Source: Leifsonia sp. ZF2019
Lineage (GTDB): Bacteria > Actinomycetota > Actinomycetes > Actinomycetales > Microbacteriaceae
Assembly: GCF_019924635.1 (NCBI RefSeq)
Contig: NZ_CP065037.1
Location: 2,604,001-2,668,000 of the forward strand
DNA length: 64,000 nucleotides
Direction of reading: 5' to 3'
Made by a program: the position numbers and the translations under genes. A model generated the notes under the pieces. The model had not been told where the DNA came from. It made no database searches and saw only the letters and a list, made by a program, of their open reading frames with translations. Positions 23,820 through 33,268 of this stretch are shown one piece after another; position 1 is the stretch's first letter; each line of letters begins with the position of its first letter.

Positions 23820-24677
23820 TCAGTCCGCCGCCACCAACTGCACCCGGAGGGAGTCCACGCGCGTCGCGATCACGTCGTCCGCGGCCCAGCGCTGGGCGAG
23901 CCGGGCCAGGATGACGTCCAGTTCTTCCCTGGTCAGGCCGGTGGCCAGCGCGAGCCGCACGACGAGCTCCTCCCCCCGCAACCGGTGGTCGGGGTCGCCG
24001 GCGTCCAACCGCACGGCGTGGACCCCGAGCTCTGTCGCGATCGACGCGTCGAAGGCGGCGGACACCTCGGGATCGCGGTGACTCGGCAGCCAGCGTCGCC
24101 CTCGCGCCACGGCCCAGACCGCGGGCCGCCGCAACACGAACTCCGTCTCGCTGGTCGGGTCGAGGACGATCAGTTCCGTCTCCTCGGAGGCCGCGGCGAG
24201 CGCGGCTCGACGGCCGTCGACAGGGACGGGACGCGCGGCGGGATTCCAGGTCTGCATCGCCGTCACGGACGAGAACACCGGCAGGACGCTCCGGCCGTCC
24301 GGGCCGGAGACCGTCACGATCGACAGCTCCTGCGACTTGTCCACCGTCAGTCCGGCATCGGTCGTGCCCTCGTCACCGAGTTCGGCTACGAGCGGGATGA
24401 GGAGGCGGGACTCCCCGAGCACGTGCACGACCGCCTCGGGTCCGACCTCTCCCGCGCGGAACGCCGCGAGGGCGCCGAGCAGCGCGGGGGGCGCCGTTCC
24501 GTCGTCGTCGCCGAACGGGTTGTCGTCGAAATGCCGCCCGTCCCAGGGCTGCCCGGCGGAGTCGGCGAGCGAGGCCGCGAAGCTCCGCAGGCGGTCGGCG
24601 CCCTGCTCGGTCGGCGTCGCGGGCGGGCGCGCCGCCGCGGCGTCCTGACCGTCGTCCGGGTCAGTAGCCCGCGACAT
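23820..24677 (-). CDS. SseB family protein
   Basis: A 285-residue protein with an SseB N-terminal-type domain (about 55-185: [29 protein letters not shown], then [13 protein letters not shown]). The N-terminal about 30 residues are acidic and unstructured. Actinobacterial relatives commonly follow the hisA/priA gene, as here, but their role is unknown; the enhancin/secretion name comes from a distant Salmonella protein. Its ATG lies inside the end of priA (17-nt overlap), so it is part of the his operon. Confidence 0.82.
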   Translation of the reverse strand: MSRATDPDDGQDAAAARPPATPTEQGADRLRSFAASLADSAGQPWDGRHFDDNPFGDDDGTAPPALLGALAAFRAGEVGPEAVVHVLGESRLLIPLVAELGDEGTTDAGLTVDKSQELSIVTVSGPDGRSVLPVFSSVTAMQTWNPAARPVPVDGRRAALAAASEETELIVLDPTSETEFVLRRPAVWAVARGRRWLPSHRDPEVSAAFDASIATELGVHAVRLDAGDPDHRLRGEELVVRLALATGLTREELDVILARLAQRWAADDVIATRVDSLRVQLVAAD

Positions 24678-25407
24678 CCAGCGCCTCAGGGAGCGTGAAC
24701 GCGCCGGAGTACAGCGCCTTGCCGACGATGGCGCCCTCGAGTCCCAGCGGGACCAGCTCGCGCAGGGCGGCGATGTCGTCGAGGTTCGCAATGCCGCCGG
24801 AGGCGACGACCGGGCGCTCGGTGCGGTCCATGACCTGACGCAGCAGATCGATGTTCGGTCCGCGCAACGTGCCGTCCTTGGTCACATCGGTGACGACGTA
24901 CCGGGCGCAGCCGGCCTCCTCGAGGCGGTCGAGGACCTGCCAGAGGTCGCCGCCGTCGCGCGTCCAACCGCGCGCGGCGAGCGTCGTGCCGCGCACGTCC
25001 AGCCCGACCGCGATCGCCTCCCCGTACTGCCCGATCACGTGGGCGGCCCACTCCGGGTTCTCCAGCGCGGCGGTGCCGAGGTTGACGCGCGTCGCGCCGA
25101 TCTCGAGCGCCTGCTCCAGCGACTCGTCGTCGCGGATCCCGCCCGAGAGCTCGATGTTGACGCCCTTGACCTGGCGGATGACCTTCTTGAGAAGCGACCG
25201 GTTCGACCCGCGGCCGAAAGCCGCATCGAGGTCGACCAGGTGGATCCAGTCCGCGCCGGCGTCCGCCCACTCGGCGGCCGCGTCGACCGGGTCGCCGTAG
25301 CTGGTCTCGCTGCCGGCCTCGCCCTGCGTCAGACGCACAGCCTTGCCGTCCGCCACGTCGACGGCCGGGAGCAGGACGAGCTTCGGCGTCTTGTTGAATT
25401 CGCTCAC
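24661..25407 (-). CDS. priA: Phosphoribosyl isomerase A (HisA, possibly HisA/TrpF)
   Basis: A 248-residue TIM barrel catalysing the ProFAR to PRFAR isomerisation of histidine synthesis. The catalytic Asp is in [21 protein letters not shown] and the second in [15 protein letters not shown]. In actinobacteria this enzyme usually also performs the TrpF step of tryptophan synthesis; the sequence style ([12 protein letters not shown]) fits PriA, but dual activity is inferred. It follows hisH by 59 nt and overlaps the sseB-like gene. Confidence 0.92.
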   Translation of the reverse strand: MSEFNKTPKLVLLPAVDVADGKAVRLTQGEAGSETSYGDPVDAAAEWADAGADWIHLVDLDAAFGRGSNRSLLKKVIRQVKGVNIELSGGIRDDESLEQALEIGATRVNLGTAALENPEWAAHVIGQYGEAIAVGLDVRGTTLAARGWTRDGGDLWQVLDRLEEAGCARYVVTDVTKDGTLRGPNIDLLRQVMDRTERPVVASGGIANLDDIAALRELVPLGLEGAIVGKALYSGAFTLPEALDVAGY

Positions 25408-25466
25408 AGTGTTTCCTCGTTCGGGCCCGCGGAACAGCGGGACGGATGATGCGCCGAGAGGCGGGT

Positions 25467-26108
25467 TCAGAGGGTGCCGATCCAGTTGCGCAGCAGCTGG
25501 ATGCCGGCGACGCCGGACTTCTCGGGGTGGAACTGGGTGGCGCTCAGCGGGCCGTTCTCGACCGCGGCGACGAAGCGCGGACCGTGCTCGGCCCAGGTGA
25601 CGCGCGGCCTCGGGAAGGGCCCCGTCACCTCGAGCGTCCAGTCCTGCGCGGCGTAGGAGTGGACGAAGTAGAAGCGCTCATCGCGCAGGCCGGCGAACAG
25701 CACGGAGTCCTCTGGGGCGTCCACCGTGTTCCAGCCCATGTGCGGCACGACCTCGGCCTCCAGCAGCCCGACGGTGCCCGGCCACTCTCCGAGCCCCCCG
25801 GTCTCGACGCCGTGCTCGACGCCGCGCTCGAACAGCACCTGCATGCCGACGCAGATGCCGAGCACCGGTCGACCGCCCGCGAGCCGACGGTCGATAACCT
25901 CGTCACCGTGCGAGGCGCGCAACGCGTCGATGACCGCGGTGAAGGCACCGACGCCCGGCACCAGCAGGCCGTCGGCCTCCAGCGCACGCCGCCGGTCGCC
26001 GGTGAGCTCCACGTTCGCGCCCGCCGCCTCGAGCGCCTTGACGGCCGAGTGGACGTTGCCGGAGCCGTAGTCGAAGACGACGACGTCGGGTGTGCCGGAA
26101 GCCGTCAC
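25467..26108 (-). CDS. hisH: Imidazole glycerol phosphate synthase glutaminase subunit HisH
   Basis: A 213-residue class I glutamine amidotransferase that feeds ammonia to HisF. The nucleophile elbow is [13 protein letters not shown] (catalytic Cys), and the His/Glu of the triad are in [10 protein letters not shown]. The start [17 protein letters not shown] is typical. Its ATG overlaps the hisB stop by 4 nt. The partner hisF is not in this window. Confidence 0.95.
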   Translation of the reverse strand: MTASGTPDVVVFDYGSGNVHSAVKALEAAGANVELTGDRRRALEADGLLVPGVGAFTAVIDALRASHGDEVIDRRLAGGRPVLGICVGMQVLFERGVEHGVETGGLGEWPGTVGLLEAEVVPHMGWNTVDAPEDSVLFAGLRDERFYFVHSYAAQDWTLEVTGPFPRPRVTWAEHGPRFVAAVENGPLSATQFHPEKSGVAGIQLLRNWIGTL

Positions 26109-26707
26109 AGCGCGCCCTTGGTCGACGGGATGCCGTTCACCAGCGGATCCAGCGCCTTCGCCTGGCGGAACGCACGCGCGAACGCCTTGAACTCCGCCTC
26201 CGCGATGTGGTGCGGGTCGCGCCCGCCGATGACGGTGACGTGCGTCGTCATGGCCGCGTTGAAGGAGATGGCCTCGAAGACGTGACGCACCATCGAGCCC
26301 GTGAAGTGACCGCCGATGAGGTGGAACTCGAACCCGGCGGGCTCACCGCCGTGCACCAGGTACGGGCGGCCGGAGAGGTCGACGACCGCCTGGACCAGGG
26401 CCTCGTCCAGGGGCACGAGCGCATCGCCGTACCGGGAGATGCCGCTCTTGTCGCCGAGCGCCTGACGGATCGCCTGACCGAGCACGATGCCGACGTCCTC
26501 GACGGTGTGGTGCACGTCGATCTGCGTGTCACCGTTCGCGCGCACGCGCAGGTCGGTCAGCGAGTGCTTCGCGAACGCCGTGAGCAGGTGGTCGTAGAAC
26601 GGGACGCTGGTGGCGATCTCGGAGACGCCCGTCCCGTCGAGGTCGAGGCTCAGCTCGATGCTCGACTCGCTGGTCTCGCGCTGCAGGCTGGCGGTGCGAT
26701 CGGTCAT
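26105..26707 (-). CDS. hisB: Imidazoleglycerol-phosphate dehydratase HisB
   Basis: A 200-residue monofunctional dehydratase for the sixth step of histidine synthesis. Metal-binding motifs [14 protein letters not shown] and (near the C-terminus) [16 protein letters not shown] are intact, as are [14 protein letters not shown] and the middle segment DLSGRPYLV. Its length is normal. It overlaps hisC upstream and hisH downstream by 4 nt each. Confidence 0.96.
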   Translation of the reverse strand: MTDRTASLQRETSESSIELSLDLDGTGVSEIATSVPFYDHLLTAFAKHSLTDLRVRANGDTQIDVHHTVEDVGIVLGQAIRQALGDKSGISRYGDALVPLDEALVQAVVDLSGRPYLVHGGEPAGFEFHLIGGHFTGSMVRHVFEAISFNAAMTTHVTVIGGRDPHHIAEAEFKAFARAFRQAKALDPLVNGIPSTKGAL

Positions 26708-27825
26708 GACTGCGAGTTTACTGGGACGGCGGACGCGCTGCCGGACGGGCGCCCGAGCGCGGCCAGCGCCTCCAGGAAGGCGGTGGTCTCTGCCTCGGTC
26801 CCCGCGGTTACCCGCAAGTGGTTCGGGATGCCCACGTCGCGGATCAGGATGCCGCGCTCCAACAGCGCCTCGAAGACCGCGTGCGGGTCCTCCACTCCGC
26901 CGAACAGCACGAAGTTGCTGCCGCTGCGGTGCGGCGCGTATCCCAGGGCCGCGAGTTCGACGACGAGCCGGTCGCGCTGCTGCCGGATCTCCCCCACCAT
27001 CGCGAGCATCTCGTCCGCGTGGGCGAGGGCGCCCACCGCCGCCGCCTGGGTCAGCGCCGACAGGTGGTACGGGAGGCGCACCAGACGAAGGGCGTCGACG
27101 ACGGCCGGGTCGGCGGCGAGATAGCCGACGCGGGCGCCGGCGAAGGCGAAGGCCTTGCTCATGGTCCGCGAGACCAGGAGACGGGGGCGCCCGTCGAGCA
27201 GAGCGAGAGCGGACGGCTCTCCCTCGGGCATGAACTCGGCGTAGGCCTCGTCCACGACGACGATGCCACGGGCCGCGTCATACGCGGCTTCGATCGTCGC
27301 GAGGCCCAGCGGGGTGCCGGTGGGGTTGTTGGGCGAACAGAGGATGACGATGTCGGGGTCGGTGCGGCGGATCTCCGCCGCGGCGGTCTCCGGCGTCAGC
27401 TCGTAGTCGGTGTCGCGCGGCCCGGCGATCCAGTCGGTGCCGGTGCCGGATGCGAGCAACGGGTACATCGAGTACGTCGGGGCGAACCCGAGCAGGCTGC
27501 GGCCCGGCCCTCCGAACGCCTGCAGGATGTGCTGCAGCACTTCGTTGGATCCGTTCGCCGCCCAGATCCGGCTCGCGTCGAGGCCGTGGCCGAGGTAGCG
27601 CGCGAAGGCCTCGCGCAACTCCGTGAACTCGCGGTCGGGGTAGCGGTTGACGCCCGTGATGGCGACCGCGACGCGGGAGACGATGTCCGCCGCGACGTCC
27701 TCCGGCACCGGATGCGTGTTCTCGTTCACGTTGAGAGCGACGGGAACCGACTTCTGCGGGGCACCGTACGGCGTCCGTCCACGCAGGTCATCACGGATCG
27801 GGAGATCGGAAAGGGAGGTCACCAC
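26704..27825 (-). CDS. hisC: Histidinol-phosphate aminotransferase HisC
   Basis: A 373-residue PLP-dependent aminotransferase. Visible landmarks are the N-terminal substrate region [42 protein letters not shown] and the PLP lysine in [17 protein letters not shown]. It is the first gene of the hisC-hisB-hisH-priA-sseB unit. The start is a GTG with a second GTG one codon later; GGAG lies directly upstream. Confidence 0.94.
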   Translation of the reverse strand: MVTSLSDLPIRDDLRGRTPYGAPQKSVPVALNVNENTHPVPEDVAADIVSRVAVAITGVNRYPDREFTELREAFARYLGHGLDASRIWAANGSNEVLQHILQAFGGPGRSLLGFAPTYSMYPLLASGTGTDWIAGPRDTDYELTPETAAAEIRRTDPDIVILCSPNNPTGTPLGLATIEAAYDAARGIVVVDEAYAEFMPEGEPSALALLDGRPRLLVSRTMSKAFAFAGARVGYLAADPAVVDALRLVRLPYHLSALTQAAAVGALAHADEMLAMVGEIRQQRDRLVVELAALGYAPHRSGSNFVLFGGVEDPHAVFEALLERGILIRDVGIPNHLRVTAGTEAETTAFLEALAALGRPSGSASAVPVNSQS

Positions 27826-27840
27826 TCCATGCTAGCCAGG

Positions 27841-27924
27841 TCGACCGGCACGACTCCCCCGTATGACGCCCGGTCGATCGCGCTGCTCAGTGCTCGTACT
27901 TGGTCTCAGTGCTCGTACTTGGTC
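27841..27924. repeat. Tandem 19-bp duplication and a small hairpin after the LysM gene
   Basis: TCAGTGCTCGTACTTGGTC occurs twice in direct tandem (27887-27905 and 27906-27924). The second copy contains the last codons and stop of the LysM gene. Further downstream, TCGACCGG (27841-27848) and CCGGTCGA (27870-27877) could pair as a weak terminator. Confidence 0.8.
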
Positions 27925-28274
27925 GGGACCGCGAGCTGCTGCCCGGGCGACACGACGCCGGAGGCGTCGAGCCCGTTCAGCTGCACCAGGTCGGCGATGA
28001 CGTCGCGAGGATCGGCGCTCGGCGCGATGCGCTCCGCGACCGTCCAGAGCGAGTCGCCCGACTCCACCGTCACGTGCTGGAAGGCCACGTGGGCCTGCTC
28101 GCTGGTCGCCACGGCGCCGCCCCCATTGAGCGCGAACACCAGGGCTCCGAGGATGAGCGGGAGAGCCGCGAGCGTCGTCAGCACAGCCCGACCGCGTCGC
28201 GTGAGACGCAGCCGCGTGCGTGCGCCCGCGGGAAGAGCGGGAATCGTGCTGCTCACCATCACCGTCGTGCTCAT
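27906..28274 (-). CDS. SOS-linked LysM membrane protein (ChiZ/YneA-like)
   Basis: A 122-residue protein with a cytoplasmic basic segment, one transmembrane helix (about 31-52) and a C-terminal LysM domain (about 67-118: VTVESGDSLWTVAERIAPSAD...LNGLDASGVVSPGQQLAVP). LysM domains bind peptidoglycan. It is transcribed away from lexA, with an SOS box on its -10, the same arrangement as mycobacterial Rv2719c (ChiZ) and comparable with YneA, which delay division during DNA damage. GAGGAGGT lies 8 nt before ATG 28274. A division-inhibitor role is inferred from context. Confidence 0.85.
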   Translation of the reverse strand: MSTTVMVSSTIPALPAGARTRLRLTRRGRAVLTTLAALPLILGALVFALNGGGAVATSEQAHVAFQHVTVESGDSLWTVAERIAPSADPRDVIADLVQLNGLDASGVVSPGQQLAVPTKYEH

Positions 28275-28315
28275 GGCCGTGACCTCCTCGTGCGTCGCTG
28301 ATGCGAAGCTGTGTT

Positions 28316-28347
28316 CCGAATGTATCTTCGAATGTCCGAAACCGCAA
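28316..28347 (-). promoter_or_regulatory. Promoter and LexA box for the LysM gene
   Basis: On the minus strand TTGCGG (28347-28342) and TACATT (28324-28319) are 17 nt apart. CCGAAT-GTAT-CTTCGA (28316-28331) fits the actinobacterial LexA consensus TCGAAC-N4-GTTCGA with a few mismatches and covers the -10, ideal for repression. Confidence 0.65.
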
Positions 28348-28392
28348 GACCCGATGCGCCCGAGAAATCCGCCCACGGATTTCGAGACACAC

Positions 28393-28432
28393 TCGAACAC
28401 ATGTTTGTTTCCGGCCGTATCGTGGATACAGT
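28393..28432 (+). promoter_or_regulatory. Promoter and LexA box for lexA
   Basis: TCGAAC-ACAT-GTTTGT (28393-28408) matches the LexA consensus in the first half and mostly in the second. It overlaps TTGTTT (28405-28410), a -35 that is 16 nt from TACAGT (28427-28432). This predicts autorepression of lexA, the normal design. Confidence 0.65.
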
Positions 28433-28514
28433 TTCGATTGTCTGGACTTCACCTTTCCAGGCACCACCGACATTCGGGACGAGCGGATGCGGTCGAGCTC
28501 ACGAAGGGACGAGC

Positions 28515-29198
28515 GTGTCGAACGAGAATCAGGCTCCGCGGGGCGGCACGCGCCGCCGAAAGAACCTCAGCGAGAAGCAGCTCGCCATCCTCGACGTGAT
28601 CCAGAAGTCCGTGAACCAGCGGGGCTATCCGCCGAGCATGCGCGAGATCGGCGACGCCGTCGGCCTCTCCTCCCTCTCGTCGGTCACTCACCAGCTCAAC
28701 CAGCTGGAGCTGAGCGGGTACCTGCGCCGCGACCCGAACCGCCCCCGCGCCCTCGAGATCCTCATCGACCTGCCGTCGTCGTCGTCCGAGTCCGTCGACT
28801 ACGAGAACCAGACCCCTGTCGGCGACGCCGCGATGGTCCCACTCGTCGGCCGCATCGCCGCCGGCGTGCCGATCACGGCCGAGCAACAGGTGGAGGAGGT
28901 CTTCCCCCTCCCCCGCCAGCTGGTCGGCAACGGCGAGCTCTTCATGCTCAAGGTCGTCGGCGAGTCGATGATCGACGCCGCCATCACCGACGGCGACTGG
29001 GTCGTGGTGCGCCAGCAGAACACCGCGGAGAACGGCGACATCGTGGCGGCGATGCTCGACGAGGAGGCCACCGTCAAGGTCTTCCGGCAGCGTGACGGCC
29101 ACACGTGGCTGCTGCCGCGCAACTCCAACTTCGAGCCGATCCTGGGCGACTACGCGCAGATCCTCGGCAAGGTCGTCGCCGTCCTCCGCGCCGTCTGA
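28515..29198 (+). CDS. lexA: SOS repressor LexA
   Basis: A 227-residue LexA. The winged HTH spans about 20-85 ([36 protein letters not shown]); the self-cleavage site is Ala116-Gly117 in IAAGVP; the catalytic pair is Ser151 (VGESMID) and Lys188 (ATVKVF). All are intact. GTG 28515 gives the normal length; earlier ATG codons would put the SOS box inside the gene. It diverges from the LysM gene. Confidence 0.96.
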   Translation: MSNENQAPRGGTRRRKNLSEKQLAILDVIQKSVNQRGYPPSMREIGDAVGLSSLSSVTHQLNQLELSGYLRRDPNRPRALEILIDLPSSSSESVDYENQTPVGDAAMVPLVGRIAAGVPITAEQQVEEVFPLPRQLVGNGELFMLKVVGESMIDAAITDGDWVVVRQQNTAENGDIVAAMLDEEATVKVFRQRDGHTWLLPRNSNFEPILGDYAQILGKVVAVLRAV

Positions 29199-29290
29199 CC
29201 CCTCCCGGGCGTCACGATTTGGACCAAATGTCGCGTTTGCGGAGCCGATAGGCGTTATTTAGTCCACATGGGCATGGGGATGCGCGCGCA

Positions 29291-29641
29291 TCAGGCCCAG
29301 CCGAGCTCCTGCAGCTTCGCGTCGTCGAGGCCGTAGTAGTGCCCGATCTCGTGCACCAGTGTCACCCGCACACGGGCGCGCAGCTCGTCGACGTCCGAGC
29401 AGCTCTCCTCCAGGTTGTTGCGGAACAGCGTGATGCGGTCCGGCAGCTCACCGAATCCATAGACGCCGCGGGTCGTCAGCGGCCGTCCGCTGTAGAGCCC
29501 GAACAGGCGCGGCCGCTCCCCCGACGGCTGGTCCTGGATGAGGAACGCCACGTTGTCGAGGTGCCCGACGATCGCGTCCGGCAGCGCGTCGAACACGGCG
29601 CCCACCAGCTCCTCGAACTCGGCGTCGGTCATCTGCACCAT
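29291..29641 (-). CDS. Small zincin-like metallopeptidase family protein
   Basis: A 116-residue minimal zincin. The zinc motif is VTLVHEIGHYYGLDD (HExxH plus downstream Asp). The N-terminal half, MTDAEFEELVGAVFDALPD, matches a small bacterial family (PF06262-type) whose substrates are unknown. GAGG lies about 8 nt before ATG 29641. It converges with lexA; a GATGCGCGCGCATC palindrome (29279-29292) overlaps its stop. Confidence 0.85.
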   Translation of the reverse strand: MVQMTDAEFEELVGAVFDALPDAIVGHLDNVAFLIQDQPSGERPRLFGLYSGRPLTTRGVYGFGELPDRITLFRNNLEESCSDVDELRARVRVTLVHEIGHYYGLDDAKLQELGWA

Positions 29642-29722
29642 GCGCCCATCCTCGCGCACGGGGCACGGCAGAGGGGCGCCGTCCGCCCACGGCGGAACGA
29701 CGCCCTTCGGCGACCGGGAGGG

Positions 29723-32071
29723 TCAGGCCTCGACGGACACGCGCTCGCGCACCGCGCGCGTCGCCTCGATGATGTTGCGGAGCGATGCGACAGTCTCGTC
29801 GTATCCCCGTGTCTTCAGTCCGCAGTCCGGGTTGACCCAGAGCTGGCGACCGGGGATCGCGCCGAGCGCCGTCTCGAGCAGCTCGGTGACCTCGGCGACG
29901 GAGGGGACGCGCGGCGAGTGGATGTCGTAGACGCCCGGGCCGATGCCGTGCTCGAAGCCGGAGGTCTGGACGTCGTGCACGACCTCCATGCGGCTGCGCG
30001 CGGCCTCGATGCTGGTGACGTCGGCGTCGAGGTTGCGGATCGCGTCGATGACCACACCGAACTCCGAGTAGCAGAGGTGGGTGTGGATCTGCGTCTCGTC
30101 GCGCACGCCGGCCGTCGCGAGCCGGAAGGAGCCGACCGACCAGTCCAGGTACTCGTCCTGCGCGGCACGCTTCAGCGGCAGCAGCTCGCGCAGCGCGGGC
30201 TCGTCCACCTGGACGACGCGGATGCCCGCGGCCTCGAGGTCCTCGATCTCGTCGCGCAGCGCGAGCGCGACCTGGCGGGCGGTCTCGCCGAGCGGCTGGT
30301 CGTCGCGCACGAACGACCAGGCGAGGATCGTCACCGGACCCGTCAGCATCCCCTTGACCGGCTTGTCGGTGAGGCTCTGCGTGTACGTCGACCAGTCCAC
30401 CGTGATCGGCTTCGGTCGCGAGACGTCCCCCCACAGGATGGACGGACGCGTGCAGCGCGATCCATAGGACTGCACCCAGCCGTTCTGGGTGACGGCGAAC
30501 CCGTCGAGGTTCTCCGCGAAGTACTGCACCATGTCGTTGCGCTCGGGCTCGCCGTGCACGATGACGTCGATGCCGATCTCCTCCTGCAGGTCGACGACGC
30601 GCTTGATCTCGGCCTGCATCCTGGCGAGGTACTCCGCCTCGGTGATGAGCCCTTTCACCAACTGTGCGCGGGAGCGGCGGATGTCGCCGGTCTGCGGGAA
30701 GGAGCCGATGGTCGTGGTCGGGAGGAACGGCAGGCCGAGCGCCGCGTCCTGGGCCGCGAGCCGGTCCTCGTAGGCGCCGCGGCGGAAGTCGGCCTCGGTG
30801 AGCGCGGCCTCGCGGGCGCGCACCGCGTCGACCCGGACGCCCGGGGCGGAGGCGCGGTCCGCGAGCGACGCGGTCGCCGCCGTGAGCTCGTCCTGGATGG
30901 CCTCGTGGCCGTCCACCAGGCCGCGGGCCAGCACGGCGACCTGCCCGACCTTCTGGTCGGCGAACGCGAGCCACCCCTTCAGGCGAGCGTCGAGGTCGGG
31001 CTCGTCCTCGACGTCGTGCGGCACGTGCAGCAGCGAGGTGGAGGTGGAGACGGCGACGTCGGGGCTGAGCGACAGCAGCTCGGTGAGCGTGCCGAACGCG
31101 GCCTCGAGATCGCCGCGCCAGATGTTGTGGCCGTCGATCACGCCGCCGACGACGGTCTTGGTCGCGAGCGACCCGGCTGTCGCCGCGTCCAGCCCGGACG
31201 GCAGCGAGCCCCGGACGAGGTCGAGTGAGAGGGCCTCGATCGGCGAGGCGGCGAGGACGGGGAGTGCGTCGTCCAGGCTGCCGTACGGGGCGGCGACGAA
31301 GATCGCCGGGCGGTCGGCTGCGCCGCCCAGCGCGGAATAGGCGGTACGGAGCGCCTCCAGGACGGCCTCCCGCGGCTCCTCGATGCTCTCGCTGACGAGG
31401 GCCGGCTCGTCGAGCTGCACCCACGGTGCGCCGGCGGCGTCGAGCCGGGCGAGCAGCTCGCGGTACACCGGCAGGAGGTCGGCCAGGCGCGACAGCGGCC
31501 GGAAGCCCTCCGGCGCCTCGTCCGACGCCTTGCTGAGCAGCAGGAATGTCACCGGGCCGACGATCACCGGTCGGGTGACGAAGCCGGCGCCGCGCGCCTC
31601 CTCGAACTCGCGGACGAGACGGTCCGACGCGAGGCGGAAGTCGGTCTCCGGGCCGATCTCCGGCACCAGATAGTGGTAGTTGGAGTCGAACCACTTCGTC
31701 ATCTCGAGCGGGGCGTTGTCGCCCTCGCCCCGCGCGATGGTGAAGTAGCCGGCGAGGTCGACGGAGCCGTCCGCGCGCGCGAGGCCGGAGAACCGGCTCG
31801 GTACGGCGCCGACGGCGACGGCCGCGTCGAGCACCTGGTCGTAGTAGCTGAAGCTCTCGGGGATGGAGGCGTCGTCGCGGCCCAGCCCGAGGCTCGCAAG
31901 CCGCTCGCGGGTGGCGGCGCGCAGTCCGGCCGCGGTCGCTTCCAGCTCTGCGGCATCGATCGTGCCGGCCCAGAAGGACTCGACCGCCTTCTTGAGCTCG
32001 CGACGGCGTCCGATGCGCGGGTAGCCGAGGATCGTTCCCGCCGGGAAGGCGGCACGGGAGGTGGAGGTCAT
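29723..32071 (-). CDS. metE: Cobalamin-independent methionine synthase MetE
   Basis: A 782-residue enzyme that transfers a methyl group from methyltetrahydrofolate-triglutamate to homocysteine. It has the N-terminal domain start [19 protein letters not shown] and the C-terminal catalytic domain with [24 protein letters not shown] (zinc His and Cys-equivalent region), THLCYSEF and [13 protein letters not shown]. The length is normal. It lies 21 nt downstream of metF in the same direction; the two catalyse consecutive steps. Confidence 0.96.
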   Translation of the reverse strand: MTSTSRAAFPAGTILGYPRIGRRRELKKAVESFWAGTIDAAELEATAAGLRAATRERLASLGLGRDDASIPESFSYYDQVLDAAVAVGAVPSRFSGLARADGSVDLAGYFTIARGEGDNAPLEMTKWFDSNYHYLVPEIGPETDFRLASDRLVREFEEARGAGFVTRPVIVGPVTFLLLSKASDEAPEGFRPLSRLADLLPVYRELLARLDAAGAPWVQLDEPALVSESIEEPREAVLEALRTAYSALGGAADRPAIFVAAPYGSLDDALPVLAASPIEALSLDLVRGSLPSGLDAATAGSLATKTVVGGVIDGHNIWRGDLEAAFGTLTELLSLSPDVAVSTSTSLLHVPHDVEDEPDLDARLKGWLAFADQKVGQVAVLARGLVDGHEAIQDELTAATASLADRASAPGVRVDAVRAREAALTEADFRRGAYEDRLAAQDAALGLPFLPTTTIGSFPQTGDIRRSRAQLVKGLITEAEYLARMQAEIKRVVDLQEEIGIDVIVHGEPERNDMVQYFAENLDGFAVTQNGWVQSYGSRCTRPSILWGDVSRPKPITVDWSTYTQSLTDKPVKGMLTGPVTILAWSFVRDDQPLGETARQVALALRDEIEDLEAAGIRVVQVDEPALRELLPLKRAAQDEYLDWSVGSFRLATAGVRDETQIHTHLCYSEFGVVIDAIRNLDADVTSIEAARSRMEVVHDVQTSGFEHGIGPGVYDIHSPRVPSVAEVTELLETALGAIPGRQLWVNPDCGLKTRGYDETVASLRNIIEATRAVRERVSVEA

Positions 32072-32092
32072 GGTGGAGCCCTTTCGGTTGCG

Positions 32093-33043
32093 TCAGGAGG
32101 TGGAGACGGCGGAGGTGGCGTCGGCGGGCAGGACGCCGATCCGGTCGAGGACGGACAGCACCGCCTCGCTCTGGTTGAAGGTGTAGAGGTGGAGGCCGGG
32201 GGCGCCGCCGTCGAGCAGGCGCCGGCCCAGGTTCGCAGCCCACGCGATGCCGATCTCGCGGCGGCCCTCGTCCGTGGGCTCCACCTCGAGCTGGATGGCC
32301 AGGTCGCTGGGGAGGTCCTCGCCGCTCAGCTCGAGCATGCGGGCGAGACGCCCCGGCGATGTCACCGGCATGATGCCGGGCAGGATCGGGAAGGTGACAC
32401 CCGCGTCCTTCGCTTTCTGTGCGAACGACAGGTAGTCCTCGGCGTGGAAGAACAGCTGGGTGATCCCGAGGTTGGCGCCGGCGGCCTGCTTGGCGAGCAG
32501 GGCGTCGATGTCCTGCGACAGCGAATGGGAGGCGGGATGCCCGTTGGGGAACGCCGCGACCGCGATCTGCACGTGCTCGCGATGGGCGAGCACGGCCTGG
32601 GCGTGCAGCTCCGGCACCGGCAGCTCCCCGTACGGAACGCGCTCCGCCTGGACGCGGTGGATGAGCTGGACCAGTTCGGCCGAGCTGCGGATGTCACCGA
32701 GGCCGTCGTCGCCGGGTGCGGCGTCTTCCGGCGGGTCGCCGCGCACGGCCAGGAAGCGCCGGACCCCCGCGTCGAGGAATTCACGGATGAGCCGGTTGGC
32801 CTCCTCGTGGGACGAGCCGACGCACGTGAGGTGCGCCATGGGGCTGACGTCGGTGTGCTCCAGGATCTGACGGAGCACGTCGAGCGAGGAGGTCCGCGAC
32901 GAGCCGTTCGCCCCGTACGTGACGGAGATGAAGTCCGGTCGGGCGGCGGCGAGCCGCGCGATGGTCGCGGGCAGCGCGGCGGCGGCGCGCTCGTTGCGCG
33001 GCGGGTAGAGCTCGAAGGAGTACCGGGAGGTGGTACAGCTCAT
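32093..33043 (-). CDS. metF: Methylenetetrahydrofolate reductase MetF
   Basis: A 316-residue flavoprotein making 5-methyl-THF for MetE. Motifs: YSFELYPPRNERA, DFISVTYGANGSSR with the catalytic Glu in the first, HLTCVGSSHEEAN, LAVRGDPPED and ITQLFFHAEDYLSF. ATG 33043 is chosen because the N-terminus from there matches the family. It starts the metF-metE unit and is preceded by a GC-rich leader without a riboswitch I recognise. Confidence 0.94.
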   Translation of the reverse strand: MSCTTSRYSFELYPPRNERAAAALPATIARLAAARPDFISVTYGANGSSRTSSLDVLRQILEHTDVSPMAHLTCVGSSHEEANRLIREFLDAGVRRFLAVRGDPPEDAAPGDDGLGDIRSSAELVQLIHRVQAERVPYGELPVPELHAQAVLAHREHVQIAVAAFPNGHPASHSLSQDIDALLAKQAAGANLGITQLFFHAEDYLSFAQKAKDAGVTFPILPGIMPVTSPGRLARMLELSGEDLPSDLAIQLEVEPTDEGRREIGIAWAANLGRRLLDGGAPGLHLYTFNQSEAVLSVLDRIGVLPADATSAVSTS

Positions 33044-33196
33044 GGCGTCCTCAGGTGGTCGATCAGCGGCACGGGCACCCGGCCCGGCCGACGGCGCGCG
33101 TCGGGCGGAGCGGGTTCACGGGCGGGTGCCGGGCTCGGCTGTCGCACCACCGAGCGGATGACCGCGTCGGTTGAGTGAAGAATCTACAGGCGACGA
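33044..33196 (-). other. metF leader region
   Basis: About 150 bp of GC-rich sequence upstream of metF without a clear gene. A short open frame from a GTG pair ends in a TGA overlapping the metF ATG; its product would be Pro/Arg-rich and is probably chance. I could not match SAM-IV or cobalamin riboswitch consensus. Confidence 0.3.
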
Positions 33197-33249
33197 AGGC
33201 CGGACGGAATCGTCTGTGTCATCATTCGACACACGCTCCCGTCCGGCCT
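33197..33249 (-). terminator. Nested hairpin after hflX
   Basis: AGGCCGGACGG (33197-33207) pairs exactly with 33239-33249; inside, TGTGTC (33215-33220) pairs with GACACA (33228-33233). It begins 20 nt after the hflX stop, so it is a good hflX terminator between hflX and metF. There is no T-tract. Confidence 0.65.
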
Positions 33250-33268
33250 CGTCACCTCCGGTCGTCGT

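Noticed and set aside
29217..29229. ATTTGGACCAAAT palindrome after lexA as an operator
   Set aside because: It lies downstream of a stop between convergent genes, so an operator role is unlikely; a minor terminator role is possible but weak.
33045..33165. Short upstream peptide gene overlapping the metF start
   Set aside because: Only GTG starts, Pro/Arg-rich composition and no ribosome-binding site; probably chance in GC-rich DNA.
33044..33190. SAM-IV or cobalamin riboswitch upstream of metF
   Set aside because: I could not match the conserved core segments of either class on the metF strand.
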